From a virus: DNA of 37,271 bases. The notes beneath the pieces were generated by a model. It worked only from the letters and a program-made list of their open reading frames with translations. It did not search any database and was not told the DNA's origin. The stretch covers positions 1 through 37,271 of IMG/VR virus record IMGVR_UViG_3300036870_000026. The stretch is one strand, 5' to 3'. The position numbers and the translations under genes were made by a program. Numbering within the stretch: position 1 is the first letter of the stretch; every line of letters starts with the position of its first letter. Positions 22,413 to 29,590 of the stretch are shown in pieces.

Positions 22413-22442
22413 CGGCGTCGAGGTGCTGTAGCCTCGGCGCCG
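22413..22442 (+). terminator. Hairpin after the exported protein gene
   Basis: GGCGTCGAGG (22414-22423) pairs with CCTCGGCGCC (22432-22441) with one T-G pair around an 8-nt loop, and one more base pair closes it (22413/22442). The weak CTTGT that follows is not a full T-tract. It is a probable transcript end between the lysis-like genes and the thioredoxin gene. Confidence 0.5.
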
Positions 22443-22471
22443 CTTGTAGCTCTCCACCTCGCGCGTGGGCC

Positions 22472-22756
22472 ATGACGATCGCCGAATCCCTCGAATGCCT
22501 CTACTTCATCGCAGCCAAAGGTTGCGAAGCGTGTGAATCTACGATCCCCGAGGTCGATCGCTTCATCGCGAAGCACCCCCGCACCATGGTGATCCGGCTC
22601 GACGCATCTGGGCCGGTGCCCGCGAGCCTCGGGATCAAGGTGAAGCTGACCCCGACCTTCGCGTTCCGCCGTGGGACTGAGATCGTGACGTGGGTCGGCA
22701 TGACGAAGGAGAAGGAGATCGAATCGCGCTTGAAGAAGATGGGGGCGCAACTGTGA
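22472..22756 (+). CDS. Thioredoxin-fold protein
   Basis: The product has 94 residues. Strand ECLYFIAAKGCEACESTIPEVDRF has the active-site pair CEAC (residues 18-21), followed by a helix, VIRLDASG, and KLTPTFAFRRGTEIVTWVG with the cis-Pro (TPTF) that marks thioredoxin folds. There is no signal peptide, so it is cytoplasmic. A redox partner for a viral reductase or a virion assembly role cannot be decided. Confidence 0.8.
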   Translation: MTIAESLECLYFIAAKGCEACESTIPEVDRFIAKHPRTMVIRLDASGPVPASLGIKVKLTPTFAFRRGTEIVTWVGMTKEKEIESRLKKMGAQL

Positions 22757-23073
22757 CGCTCGCATTCTATTCGATCGCGGTCTTCGGCTTCGTCTACGTC
22801 GTTGGACACGGCGTCATCACGCTGTCGATCCGTGAGGGGATCGCCGACGCTGACTCGCGCGTCGGAGACGCCTTCCTTGCCCTCATCGAGTGCCCCGCGT
22901 GCTTCTCGTGGTGGGTGGGCCTCGTCGCGGGCGCCCTCGGCACCTTCCAACCCACCGCGCCGCCGATCCCGTGGTACGGATGGGCCTTCATCCTCGCGTT
23001 CTACTCCGCCGGTTCGAGCTACATCCTCGCGCGCCTGACCGGCATCACCCCCAAGCCTGGAGATCCGTCGTGA
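22753..23073 (+). CDS. Membrane protein with ECPACxxxW motif (DUF1360-like)
   Basis: The product has 106 residues from a GTG overlapping the thioredoxin stop (GTGA). Hydrophobic spans are FYSIAVFGFVYVVGHGVI, ACFSWWVGLVAGAL and YGWAFILAFYSAGSSYIL. ECPACFSWWVGL resembles the CPYCxGxW motif of DUF1360 membrane proteins, a family of unknown function. Translational coupling to a thioredoxin suggests the Cys pair could be a redox target. Confidence 0.55.
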   Translation: MTLAFYSIAVFGFVYVVGHGVITLSIREGIADADSRVGDAFLALIECPACFSWWVGLVAGALGTFQPTAPPIPWYGWAFILAFYSAGSSYILARLTGITPKPGDPS

Positions 23074-23366
23074 GCAAGTTCGGAATCTGCATGTTCCAGC
23101 CGCGTCCCGAAGCCTCGTCAGTGATCGCGTTGCGTTCCGTCGATCCCAGCGACGTGAAGCCCGCCTCGAACGACTGCGTCGAGGAGTGCCGCGCGTTCAT
23201 CCGGGTCATGGAAGGGCAGCGCGTCACCGGGCACGCCTGCGCGCTCGTGCTCGGCTGCACCGCGGTCGCCAATCTGGAGATGTCGGTGCGGAACCTCGTC
23301 GCGATGATCGCGGCGCAGCAAGAGAAGCCGCTCGCACAACCCCCCGTCCCGCCGCCCCCGCAGTAG
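23070..23366 (+). CDS. Small hypothetical protein
   Basis: The product has 98 residues from a GTG overlapping the previous stop (GTGA). A helix-rich core (NDCVEECRAFIRVMEGQRVTGH, LGCTAVANLEMSVRNLVAMIAAQQ) contains several Cys. The tail is Pro-rich (PPVPPPPQ). No family recognised. Confidence 0.45.
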   Translation: MSKFGICMFQPRPEASSVIALRSVDPSDVKPASNDCVEECRAFIRVMEGQRVTGHACALVLGCTAVANLEMSVRNLVAMIAAQQEKPLAQPPVPPPPQ

Positions 23367-23398
23367 TAGCGCGCAAGCCTAGCAGTAGGAGATCCGCC

Positions 23399-24874
23399 AT
23401 GGCATTCGATACCGCTGGAGAGATGGAGAGGTTGAAGGCAGTCGCGGACGAGAAGGGCGACGACTTCATCATCCAAGTGTTCCGGCAGGACACGATGACG
23501 TCGGCGCAGCAAGATCGCGCCGCGACCTTCGGCAGCGCGACCGTCGCCCACTTCGCGACCCCCGAGACGTGGATCCCGGAGATCCTCGGCGGTGGCTACT
23601 ACCGACTCGCCGCGCTCCACGCGACCGACACCTCGAAGGTGATCGCGATGATCTCGGGGATCTCGATCCAGGCCCCGCGGAAGAACCCCCCGAACTTCGC
23701 CGCGGTCGATCGCGACGACTGGCAGGGGCCGAAGGTGCTCAAGTACCCCAAGCGCGAATCCCAGCAGGCCGCAGCGGCGATCGGGCCGTTCGTCGGCTCC
23801 CCTGGCGCTGGGACTGCCCCTCAGGTTGGCTCCGGTGCGCGAGACCAGAGCCCCGGGGGCGGTTCCGGCGCCTCTTCCATCGAGGCGCAACTCGCGTTGA
23901 TCAACTTCCAGCGACAGCATGACGCGGAGGCCTTGCGGCTGACCTTGGAAGCACAAGCGAAGGCGCAGGAGCGGCAGTTCTCGGCGTTCATGGAGATGGT
24001 GAAGGCGATCTCCTCCAAGCCGGCGGCCCCGCCGCCTCCCCCGGACAAGCCGCTGATCGATCAGATCGTGCCCCTCGTGGCCGCCTTCACTCCGCTCGTC
24101 ACCGTCATCATGGGCCAGCGGAAGGATGACGCGAAGGCCGCGCTCGAACGCGAGGCGAAGCGCGAGGAGCGCGCCGCGCTCGACCGCGCCGAGTCGATGA
24201 AGATGCTCCTCTCGATGAACGAGAAGGCGTCCGCGGCCTCGGGCGACTTGCTCAAGGTCGTCTCGCCGATGGTGGACGCGGTCGCGCAGATGGGCCGCAC
24301 CGTGCTCCAGAACGTGACCATGCTCCGCGAGATCCAGGGCGAGCCCCCCGAGGAGGAGGGCTTGACCGGCGTGCTCAAGGAAGGCATCCGAGCCCTCGGG
24401 CCCGCCCTCGGCGATTGGCTCGCCGCGAAGGAGGCTGCTAAGGCCGGCGCCACGCCCGCGCCACAGCCGCCTCGCCAGCTTCCCCCCGGCCAGCCCCCGC
24501 AGAACGGTGCCACGGCTCCGCAGGCGCCGGCCCCCGAGGCCGGCGACCCCGACGATCCCACCGACGAGGCTGCCCCACCCGACTTCGCCACGGTCCCCGC
24601 CGCGGATCTCCTGAACGGGATCGAGACCGCGGTGCGCGAGCACATCGGCACCGACGAGCTTGCCGGCGCCTACCTCGACTCGCTCACCAAGAACGCGGGC
24701 GTCCGCGACGCGGTGAACGCGGCCGGCGGCACCCTCCCGTTCTTCCAGAAGCGCCTCGGGCCCTGGATCATGGACCCGAAGCCGGGCAAGGATGGAGTCC
24801 TGAACTCGACGTACCTGCGGTCGCTCGTGGGGGCGTTGAAGACCGCCGCGCAGCAACGCGGGATTCAGGTGTAG
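23399..24874 (+). CDS. Large coiled-coil/linker protein, possible internal virion protein
   Basis: The product has 491 residues; ATG 23399 has the site AGTAGGAGATCC. An ordered N-terminal domain (about 1-130; DDFIIQVFRQDTM, PEILGGGYYRLAALHA) is followed by a low-complexity linker, a long charged helix (QRKDDAKAALEREAKREER), a second Pro/Gln-rich linker and a C-terminal helical domain (about 400-491). No family recognised. It precedes the structural block and could be an assembly or DNA-associated virion protein. Confidence 0.6.
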   Translation: MAFDTAGEMERLKAVADEKGDDFIIQVFRQDTMTSAQQDRAATFGSATVAHFATPETWIPEILGGGYYRLAALHATDTSKVIAMISGISIQAPRKNPPNFAAVDRDDWQGPKVLKYPKRESQQAAAAIGPFVGSPGAGTAPQVGSGARDQSPGGGSGASSIEAQLALINFQRQHDAEALRLTLEAQAKAQERQFSAFMEMVKAISSKPAAPPPPPDKPLIDQIVPLVAAFTPLVTVIMGQRKDDAKAALEREAKREERAALDRAESMKMLLSMNEKASAASGDLLKVVSPMVDAVAQMGRTVLQNVTMLREIQGEPPEEEGLTGVLKEGIRALGPALGDWLAAKEAAKAGATPAPQPPRQLPPGQPPQNGATAPQAPAPEAGDPDDPTDEAAPPDFATVPAADLLNGIETAVREHIGTDELAGAYLDSLTKNAGVRDAVNAAGGTLPFFQKRLGPWIMDPKPGKDGVLNSTYLRSLVGALKTAAQQRGIQV

Positions 24875-24911
24875 CGACATGCCGTTTCTACGGATCACAA
24901 CGGGAGAGACA

Positions 24912-25271
24912 ATGCCGACGCCGAACGAAGAGCAGAAGACGCCGAACGTGATCATCGAGATGATCAAGCTCGCCGCCGTGATGAAAGGCGGGATGAAGCC
25001 CGAGATCGCGGAGGCGATCGGGAATAGCATCGACGCCGTGATCTCGAAGCTCGACGCCGTGTGCAACTCCACGATCGTCGCGAACGAGACCGCCGCGGTG
25101 CGGAGCCTCCTCGACTCCGCGAGGCTCGCGGCCGAGGTCGGCAAGACCGAGCTTGCCGCCGTGCTCATCGAGCAAGCCGGCGACATGGTCATGGACGACG
25201 AGGAAGACGACGGCGAGGAGGGGCCCGAGGAGATCATCGGCCTCCCGGAGCCCGAGCCGGCGAAGGCGTGA
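24912..25271 (+). CDS. Small acidic helical protein
   Basis: The product has 119 residues. ATG 24912 is preferred (GGGAGAGACA upstream); an in-frame ATG at 24879 would add 11 residues. Helices (NVIIEMIKLAAVMKGGMKPEIAEAIG, ARLAAEVGKTELAAVLIEQAG) are followed by a very acidic tail (MDDEEDDGEEGPEE). It could be a scaffold or DNA-mimic type protein, though no family is recognised. Confidence 0.5.
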   Translation: MPTPNEEQKTPNVIIEMIKLAAVMKGGMKPEIAEAIGNSIDAVISKLDAVCNSTIVANETAAVRSLLDSARLAAEVGKTELAAVLIEQAGDMVMDDEEDDGEEGPEEIIGLPEPEPAKA

Positions 25272-25272
25272 T

Positions 25273-25333
25273 CGACTGAAATTCTCAGTCGTTCCGCACT
25301 TCGAGGCCGCTTCGCCTGCCGGCGGGGCGGCCT
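25273..25333 (+). terminator. Two consecutive hairpins before the transglutaminase-like gene
   Basis: CGACTGA/TCAGTCG (25273-25291, loop AATTC) and AGGCCGC/GCGGCCT (25304-25333, 16-nt loop), followed by TCGTCTTT, a partial T-rich run. A third smaller hairpin GGGGC/GCCCC is near 25356. The 155-base gap 25272-25426 holds only these hairpins and the ribosome site of the next gene. Confidence 0.5.
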
Positions 25334-25426
25334 TCGTCTTTCCAGTAACTTGACGGGGCTCCCGCCCCGGGATACTCACCACGACATCGCGCACCGGAGC
25401 CCTGACGACAGTCGGGAGCGCCGCGC

Positions 25427-25981
25427 GTGTCACTCAGCCTCGCCGAAGTCGAAGACCAGGCCACCGCGCTTCGCAAGATCCGCTCCCTCATCGACAAGGG
25501 GATGCGGTCCCAGGGCATCGTCCGGGCTGCCCGAGCGATCACCGCCGACTGCGACGCCCGCGACGATCTCGCCGAACTCGAAGCCATCTACGACGCGGTC
25601 AAGAACGGCACCGACGCCGTGCCCGGCTTGAAGCGCGGCCTCCGCTACGTCTCCGATCCACGGAACGTGGATTGGTACCAGGGTGCGGACCGTACCTTGA
25701 AGGAGTGCGCCGCCGGTTCCTGCGCTGGGGACTGCGACGAGCATACCGTGCTCGTAGCCTCGCTCGCGGGCGCCCTCGGCTTCAAGGTCGGCGCGCGAGC
25801 CTGGGGCCCGAAGCCCGGCACGAAGGAGTACGTCCACGTCTACGCGGTGGTTTGCGTACCAAAGCGCGGCCCTTGGCGTTCGGAACGGGACAACGTTAGG
25901 GGCCTTGATACCACGGTCGATCAATATGTGGGATGGCAACCTCCGGTGGGAGAAGTTCTGACGGATTGGGGCCGGGACTGA
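25427..25981 (+). CDS. Transglutaminase-like cysteine peptidase/transferase
   Basis: The product has 184 residues from a GTG with GGGAG 8 bases upstream. The transglutaminase triad is visible: Cys103 in GSCAGDCDEHTVLV, His137 in EYVHVYAVV and Asp161 in GLDTTVDQYVGW. The domain fills the whole protein with a short helical start. The family includes peptidases, cross-linkers and virion-associated enzymes. Next to structural genes it may process or cross-link virion proteins, or attack the cell wall. The 3' end is duplicated beyond the adjacent endonuclease gene. Confidence 0.75.
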   Translation: MSLSLAEVEDQATALRKIRSLIDKGMRSQGIVRAARAITADCDARDDLAELEAIYDAVKNGTDAVPGLKRGLRYVSDPRNVDWYQGADRTLKECAAGSCAGDCDEHTVLVASLAGALGFKVGARAWGPKPGTKEYVHVYAVVCVPKRGPWRSERDNVRGLDTTVDQYVGWQPPVGEVLTDWGRD

Positions 25982-25985
25982 GATG

Positions 25986-26624
25986 CTACTCCTTCCCCCA
26001 CTTTTTCAAGTAGGCGAGCAACGCGCGCAGCCGCTTGGGATCCTCTCGAAGTTGACCGAGCGTAACGTTGCACTCGTGGCAGAGCAAGTCTCGGCGTTGA
26101 CCCGTCGCGTGATCATGATCGGCGTGCAAGGCACGATCCGACGCCTGCTTGCACGCGGCGCACTTGTTACCTTGGGCGGCGCGCTTCGCTCGGTACTCTT
26201 CAAGCGTGAATCCGGTGCTGCGTCGCCGCCCGCGCCCAGAATTCACTTCGTAGCACTCTTCGCAACGCTTGCCGTGCTTGGGATGGGGAACAGTTTCGCC
26301 GCAGTCGATGCACAACCCGGCGGCTACACGCGCGTCTCTGGGACGTTGGGCAGCGTCAAGGCATCTTTGGCAGCACCGATGGTTGGGCGCCCGGATGCCG
26401 CCGCACTTGCATCTCCCGGCTTCTACGTTCCGCATGCACTTAGTGTTGATCAAGTCGCGGCATCGCGCGCAAAGCTTGAAGCCTTCGATGCGTTCGGATC
26501 CGCATCGACAGCGACCGGCCGCCGCGTTCTTCTCACGGAACGCCCGACTTCGACAGGCGGCGCAAAGGGTCCTCTTCTTCGGAGCTACGCGGACGCGGCA
26601 TTCGGTGCAAAGCGGTCGATCCAT
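25986..26624 (-). CDS. Endonuclease VII-like homing endonuclease, inserted opposite to its neighbours
   Basis: The product has 212 residues, on the strand opposite all flanking genes. The C-terminal core is KCAACKQASDRALHADHDH followed by LLCHECNVTLGQLREDP, the CxxC...DHDH...CxxCN pattern of endonuclease VII. The N-terminal part has five or more CxxC-type pairs (CTECRV, CAACRS, CARCRD, CQRCLD, CIDCGE), a repeated zinc-knuckle array that could provide sequence-specific DNA binding. The insertion is flanked by two copies of the transglutaminase-like 3' end, the typical mark of a free-standing homing endonuclease that replaced the end of its target gene. Confidence 0.85.
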   Translation of the reverse strand: MDRPLCTECRVRVAPKKRTLCAACRSRAFREKNAAAGRCRCGSERIEGFKLCARCRDLINTKCMRNVEAGRCKCGGIRAPNHRCCQRCLDAAQRPRDARVAAGLCIDCGETVPHPKHGKRCEECYEVNSGRGRRRSTGFTLEEYRAKRAAQGNKCAACKQASDRALHADHDHATGQRRDLLCHECNVTLGQLREDPKRLRALLAYLKKWGKE

Positions 26625-26648
26625 GGCTGCGACTCTACCACAAACCTT

Positions 26649-26699
26649 GGGTGGCAGCCGCCGCGCGGCGAAGTGCTCACCGATTGGGGAAAGGACTAG
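26649..26699 (+). pseudogene. Displaced 3' end of the transglutaminase-like gene
   Basis: The 51 bases encode GWQPPRGEVLTDWGKD plus a stop. The genuine gene ends 25931-25981 with GWQPPVGEVLTDWGRD. Fourteen of 16 residues agree while many DNA differences are at third codon positions. It is not attached to a start codon and is most simply the original end of the gene before the endonuclease insertion. Confidence 0.8.
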
Positions 26700-26704
26700 C
26701 GCCC

Positions 26705-26869
26705 ATGTTCGTCAAGGTCCCTCCGCGCTTCGGTGACACGACACCCGACGGATCTCCCACCGTCGGCGTGACCATCTCACCATGGGTGATCGGCCTCATC
26801 GCGCTCGTCTTCGTCGCCCCCAAGCTCGTCCACGCATGGCGCTCGACGTCGAAGCGCGAGGAGAAGTAG
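26705..26869 (+). CDS. Small single-span membrane protein
   Basis: The product has 54 residues. It has a polar N-terminus, one hydrophobic span (ISPWVIGLIALVFVAPKLV) and a basic cytoplasm-type tail (RSTSKREEK). It is the first of several such proteins in the structural block, which could be components of a virion membrane. Confidence 0.5.
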   Translation: MFVKVPPRFGDTTPDGSPTVGVTISPWVIGLIALVFVAPKLVHAWRSTSKREEK

Positions 26870-26871
26870 CC

Positions 26872-27159
26872 GTGGCCTACGTCACCGTGCCCGCCTTCGG
26901 CAACTGGCTCTCCGACATCGCGGGAGCCGTGATCCCGAAGAAGACCATCGTCGGCAAGCTCCTCGCCGGGAACACGCAGGGCGCCCTCGCCGCGATCCAG
27001 GGATCGGTGGCGGCCCCCGTCGCGAAGCCCGTACCCACACCGATCGCCTCGCCCTTCGCGCCCGGCGGCTGGGTCGATCGGAATTCCACCCTTCTCCTCG
27101 GCGGCGCCGCCGCCCTCGCCGCAGTTCTCGTGCTCAAGCGCCGTTCGGCGCGGAGGTAG
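26872..27159 (+). CDS. Small protein with C-terminal membrane span
   Basis: The product has 95 residues from a GTG at 26872. An amphipathic N-terminal half (AFGNWLSDIAGAVIPKKTIVGK), a Pro-rich linker and a C-terminal span (LLLGGAAALAAVLVLKRRSARR). The last codons CGG AGG TAG double as the ribosome site of the next gene. Function unknown. Confidence 0.55.
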   Translation: MAYVTVPAFGNWLSDIAGAVIPKKTIVGKLLAGNTQGALAAIQGSVAAPVAKPVPTPIASPFAPGGWVDRNSTLLLGGAAALAAVLVLKRRSARR

Positions 27160-27162
27160 CCC

Positions 27163-27618
27163 ATGGCGTACTTCATGAAGCCAATGCGTCGGCGCGGTCT
27201 CCCTGGCCTCTTCGGCGACGATGGTGGCGACGAGAGCGTCTCGGCATCGTCCCCGATCGTGTCGGGTGGGTTCATCGGCCCCCTCCTACCGACCTCCGCG
27301 CCCGACACGACCATCGACTACAGCGCGAAGGCGGACGCGGCCATCGCAGCGGCCAAGGCCGCCCGCGCCGGGCAGCCGGAACCCGTCTACTCGCTCCCGG
27401 CCGCGCAGGCGCAGCCGGCCGCGCAGGCGTCCCCGTGGAGCACCTTCGCAGCGAACGTCATCGGCGCCGCCGCCGCGCGGATCACCACCAAGCCGCAGTC
27501 GGGGATCGTGAAGACGCCTCCGCCCGTCTCCTCGACCACCTCGATGCTCCTGCCGGTCGCGCTCGTCGGAATCGCGGCCTTCTTCCTCCTCCCCGCGCTC
27601 ATGCGGAAGCGGGCGTAA
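27163..27618 (+). CDS. Protein with C-terminal membrane span
   Basis: The product has 151 residues; the ATG follows GGAGGTAGCCC. It has a basic start (MKPMRRRGLPGLFG), a long Ala/Pro-rich low-complexity middle and a C-terminal span (MLLPVALVGIAAFFLLPALM) with a basic end. Same topology as the preceding protein. Function unknown. Confidence 0.5.
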   Translation: MAYFMKPMRRRGLPGLFGDDGGDESVSASSPIVSGGFIGPLLPTSAPDTTIDYSAKADAAIAAAKAARAGQPEPVYSLPAAQAQPAAQASPWSTFAANVIGAAAARITTKPQSGIVKTPPPVSSTTSMLLPVALVGIAAFFLLPALMRKRA

Positions 27619-27622
27619 CGTC

Positions 27623-27820
27623 ATGGCCCGCAAGTCGATGGATCTCGACGTGGACGCGCCCGACAAGGTCGCGCAGATCCTTCGCAACGCCTCCGATGCC
27701 TACTACGAGGGGGCAGCGGAACTCGAATCCGCATGGCAAGACAGCAAGGCGGGGGCCCCATGGATCCGGATCGCCCGGATCCTCGACTCCGCCGCCGACA
27801 AGATCGACAAGATCAAGTAG
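27623..27820 (+). CDS. Small helical hypothetical protein
   Basis: The product has 65 residues starting 2 bases after the previous stop. It is mostly helical and charged (APDKVAQILRNASDAYYEGAAELE, IARILDSAADKIDKIK) with no hydrophobic span. No family recognised. Confidence 0.5.
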   Translation: MARKSMDLDVDAPDKVAQILRNASDAYYEGAAELESAWQDSKAGAPWIRIARILDSAADKIDKIK

Positions 27821-27883
27821 CTCGTCTCACCGGCCCGCGTGTGAGCCGCTGATCACCGCAACGCAGTAAGGAGGTCAGTTCAC

Positions 27884-28087
27884 ATGCCGATGTCGATCGC
27901 GGTTCTCGAAGGATACCGCGCGCCGTCGTCTCGGAGGTCCACCATGGCCCGTCGTCGCCGTCGTCGCGTCGTCCACCGGAAGGGCGGGAAGCGCGCCCTG
28001 CGGAAGAAGATGAAGTCCTGCGCCAAGCGGCACAAGGTCACGTCCCGGTCGTTCTGGGCGTGCGTCCGCCGGGGCCGCCGGAAGTAG
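27884..28087 (+). CDS. Very basic small protein, possible DNA-condensing virion protein
   Basis: From ATG 27884 (AAGGAGGT upstream) the product has 67 residues; a second ATG at 27944, with GGAGGT 5 bases before it, would give 47 residues of extreme basicity. The body is RRRRRRVVHRKGGKRALRKK. Two Cys are present. The composition resembles protamine-like or core virion proteins. Confidence 0.55.
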   Translation: MPMSIAVLEGYRAPSSRRSTMARRRRRRVVHRKGGKRALRKKMKSCAKRHKVTSRSFWACVRRGRRK

Positions 28088-28113
28088 CCGGCGCTCCACC
28101 TCTTCTCAACCCC

Positions 28114-28129
28114 GGTAGCTGGCCGCGCC
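28114..28129 (+). repeat. 16-bp direct repeat, copy 1
   Basis: GGTAGCTGGCCGCGCC lies 30 bases before the start of the basic membrane-type protein gene. An exact second copy is at 29560-29575. Confidence 0.7.
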
Positions 28130-28158
28130 GGCTCACTTCTCCAACGAAAGGAAACACC

Positions 28159-28686
28159 ATGGCTCGTCACCGTCGCCGGCACCGCCGGCACCGCCGCTCG
28201 AAGGGGTTCGGGGACTACGTCTCCATTCCCTCGCTCGGCGGCCTCAAGGACTACAACCCCCTCGGCAAGCACGTCTCCTCCACGGACGTGATCGTCGGCG
28301 CCGCGCTCGGCATGGCCGGCGGCTCCTTCGTCAAGATGGGGCTCGGGCAGGTGGACGTGATGACCGGCGGGAAGGTCCCCGCGGTCGTCAAGTCCTACAT
28401 CGGCCCGATCTCCACCTTCCTGGCCGGCGTGCTCCTCTACGTCTTCCAGCGGAAGCACAAGAAGGCGCGGGCGGAGGGGCACCTCATCGGCGCGACGCTC
28501 GCCGCGCTGGCCCCGGTCTACTGGCAGACCCTCCAGTCGATCGCTCCGCAGTTCTTCTCCGACTACGTGACGGTCTCGCCCTACGGCGTGCTCACGGCCG
28601 ACGCCCGGCAGATGTCGGGCTACGGCGTCCTGACCGCGGACGCGGCCATGGCGGGCCTCGGGGAGAGCATCTTCGACGCGCCGTAG
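28159..28686 (+). CDS. Basic-headed membrane-associated structural protein
   Basis: The product has 175 residues. It starts MARHRRRHRRHRRSKG, has hydrophobic segments (VIVGAALGMAGGSFVKMG, YIGPISTFLAGVLLYVF, LIGATLAALAPVYW) and ends with two copies of YGVLTADA separated by 8 residues. The layout (basic head, several spans) fits a protein joining DNA and a membrane or shell. Function not recognised. The gap to the next gene (28687-28769) holds no other feature. Confidence 0.5.
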   Translation: MARHRRRHRRHRRSKGFGDYVSIPSLGGLKDYNPLGKHVSSTDVIVGAALGMAGGSFVKMGLGQVDVMTGGKVPAVVKSYIGPISTFLAGVLLYVFQRKHKKARAEGHLIGATLAALAPVYWQTLQSIAPQFFSDYVTVSPYGVLTADARQMSGYGVLTADAAMAGLGESIFDAP

Positions 28687-28769
28687 CGTCGAGCAACGGA
28701 TTCACGAAGCGCGACGAAGTGGTGCAGTAAACCAAGCGCACTCAGCGCGACAGAAGAAAGAGGTTCATC

Positions 28770-29462
28770 ATGTCCGTTCCCGGCTTCCTCCTCCCCGCTC
28801 CCAACCGGCCGTCCACCGCCCTCGCGGGCGTCGGCGACCTCCACGACGACAACATCTACTCGGCGCTCGTCGCCGCCCACGGCGGCGTCGGCACCATCAA
28901 GACGTTCGTCTCGGGTCAGGGCTCTCCCATCCCGGCCCTGACCGGCACCGCGATCCTCGCGGCCTCGGTCCCCACCACGTACGTCACCTACTCGCCGCTG
29001 ACCACGGTGATCGAGCAGTCGGGGCAACTCGGCAACTCGATCGGTGACGCGACCGTCCGCGCCATCGGCGTGACGATCGACCAGGCCGCGGTCACGACCG
29101 GCACCCCGCGGTCCTGGGGCGCGACCTCCTTCGAGGTGAAGGATCTTCTCTCGAAGACCCGCGTCGAGGTCAAGGTCTCGAACAAGCGGCGCATCCTCGG
29201 CCCGACGTGGAGCTACCCGCAGACGGGCGGCGCCATCGGCTTCACCACCGCGACCGGCGAGTCGTTCGCCCAGAACGGGTTCCCGACCGGCCGGAAGCTC
29301 CGGAGCCCGATCGAGATCGCCCGCACCGACGTCATCGTGTGCGAGTTCACCGCGGACGCCGCCCTGGCGTTCTCGGACACCTCGTTCGCGGCGTCGCACG
29401 ACGGCCAGGCGTCCCTCGTCTGGATCAACATGATCGGCACGCTGCGGAGCGACGTGCGGTAG
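28770..29462 (+). CDS. Candidate major structural (capsid) protein
   Basis: The product has 230 residues, with GAAAGAGG before the ATG. It is neither basic nor hydrophobic and is rich in short strands (TYVTYSPLTTVIEQSGQLGN, RVEVKVSNKRRILGPTWSY, ASLVWINMIGTLRSDVR). It starts with Pro/Gly-rich coil. It is followed by two strong tandem hairpins, as expected for a highly expressed gene. No capsid family is recognised by eye (no HK97-type features). Assignment is by position, composition and expression signals. Confidence 0.45.
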   Translation: MSVPGFLLPAPNRPSTALAGVGDLHDDNIYSALVAAHGGVGTIKTFVSGQGSPIPALTGTAILAASVPTTYVTYSPLTTVIEQSGQLGNSIGDATVRAIGVTIDQAAVTTGTPRSWGATSFEVKDLLSKTRVEVKVSNKRRILGPTWSYPQTGGAIGFTTATGESFAQNGFPTGRKLRSPIEIARTDVIVCEFTADAALAFSDTSFAASHDGQASLVWINMIGTLRSDVR

Positions 29463-29468
29463 TCGTCA

Positions 29469-29536
29469 GACGAGGGTCGATGCCCTCGTCACGCTGACAG
29501 AGCCCTCGACGGCGAATGGAAGGTCGTCGAGGGTTC
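29469..29536 (+). terminator. Two tandem strong hairpins after the candidate capsid gene
   Basis: GACGAGGG/CCCTCGTC (29469-29490, 6-nt loop) and GAGCCCTCGACG/CGTCGAGGGTTC (29500-29536, 12 bp with one G-T). The two stems share the CCCTCG core, so alternative pairings are possible. No T-tract follows; they may stabilise the upstream mRNA or attenuate downstream transcription. Confidence 0.55.
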
Positions 29537-29559
29537 GATCAGCGGCACGGTAGAAACAA

Positions 29560-29575
29560 GGTAGCTGGCCGCGCC
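29560..29575 (+). repeat. 16-bp direct repeat, copy 2
   Basis: Exact copy of 28114-28129, here 16 bases before the ATG of the next structural gene. Confidence 0.7.
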
Positions 29576-29590
29576 TTGGAGGAAGTCAAA

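Noticed and set aside
23045-25237. Minus-strand open frame of 730 codons
   Set aside because: Antisense to several plus-strand genes with ribosome sites and overlaps; no recognisable domain.
25983-26699. Plus-strand open frame of 238 codons ending in GWQPPRGEVLTDWGKD
   Set aside because: All but its last part is the antisense of the endonuclease VII gene. Only the tail is meaningful, as the displaced end of the transglutaminase-like gene.
29551-29575. Similarity of AACAAGGTAGC to the 3' end of 16S rRNA
   Set aside because: Only about 11 bases match and the surrounding sequence does not; no rRNA present.
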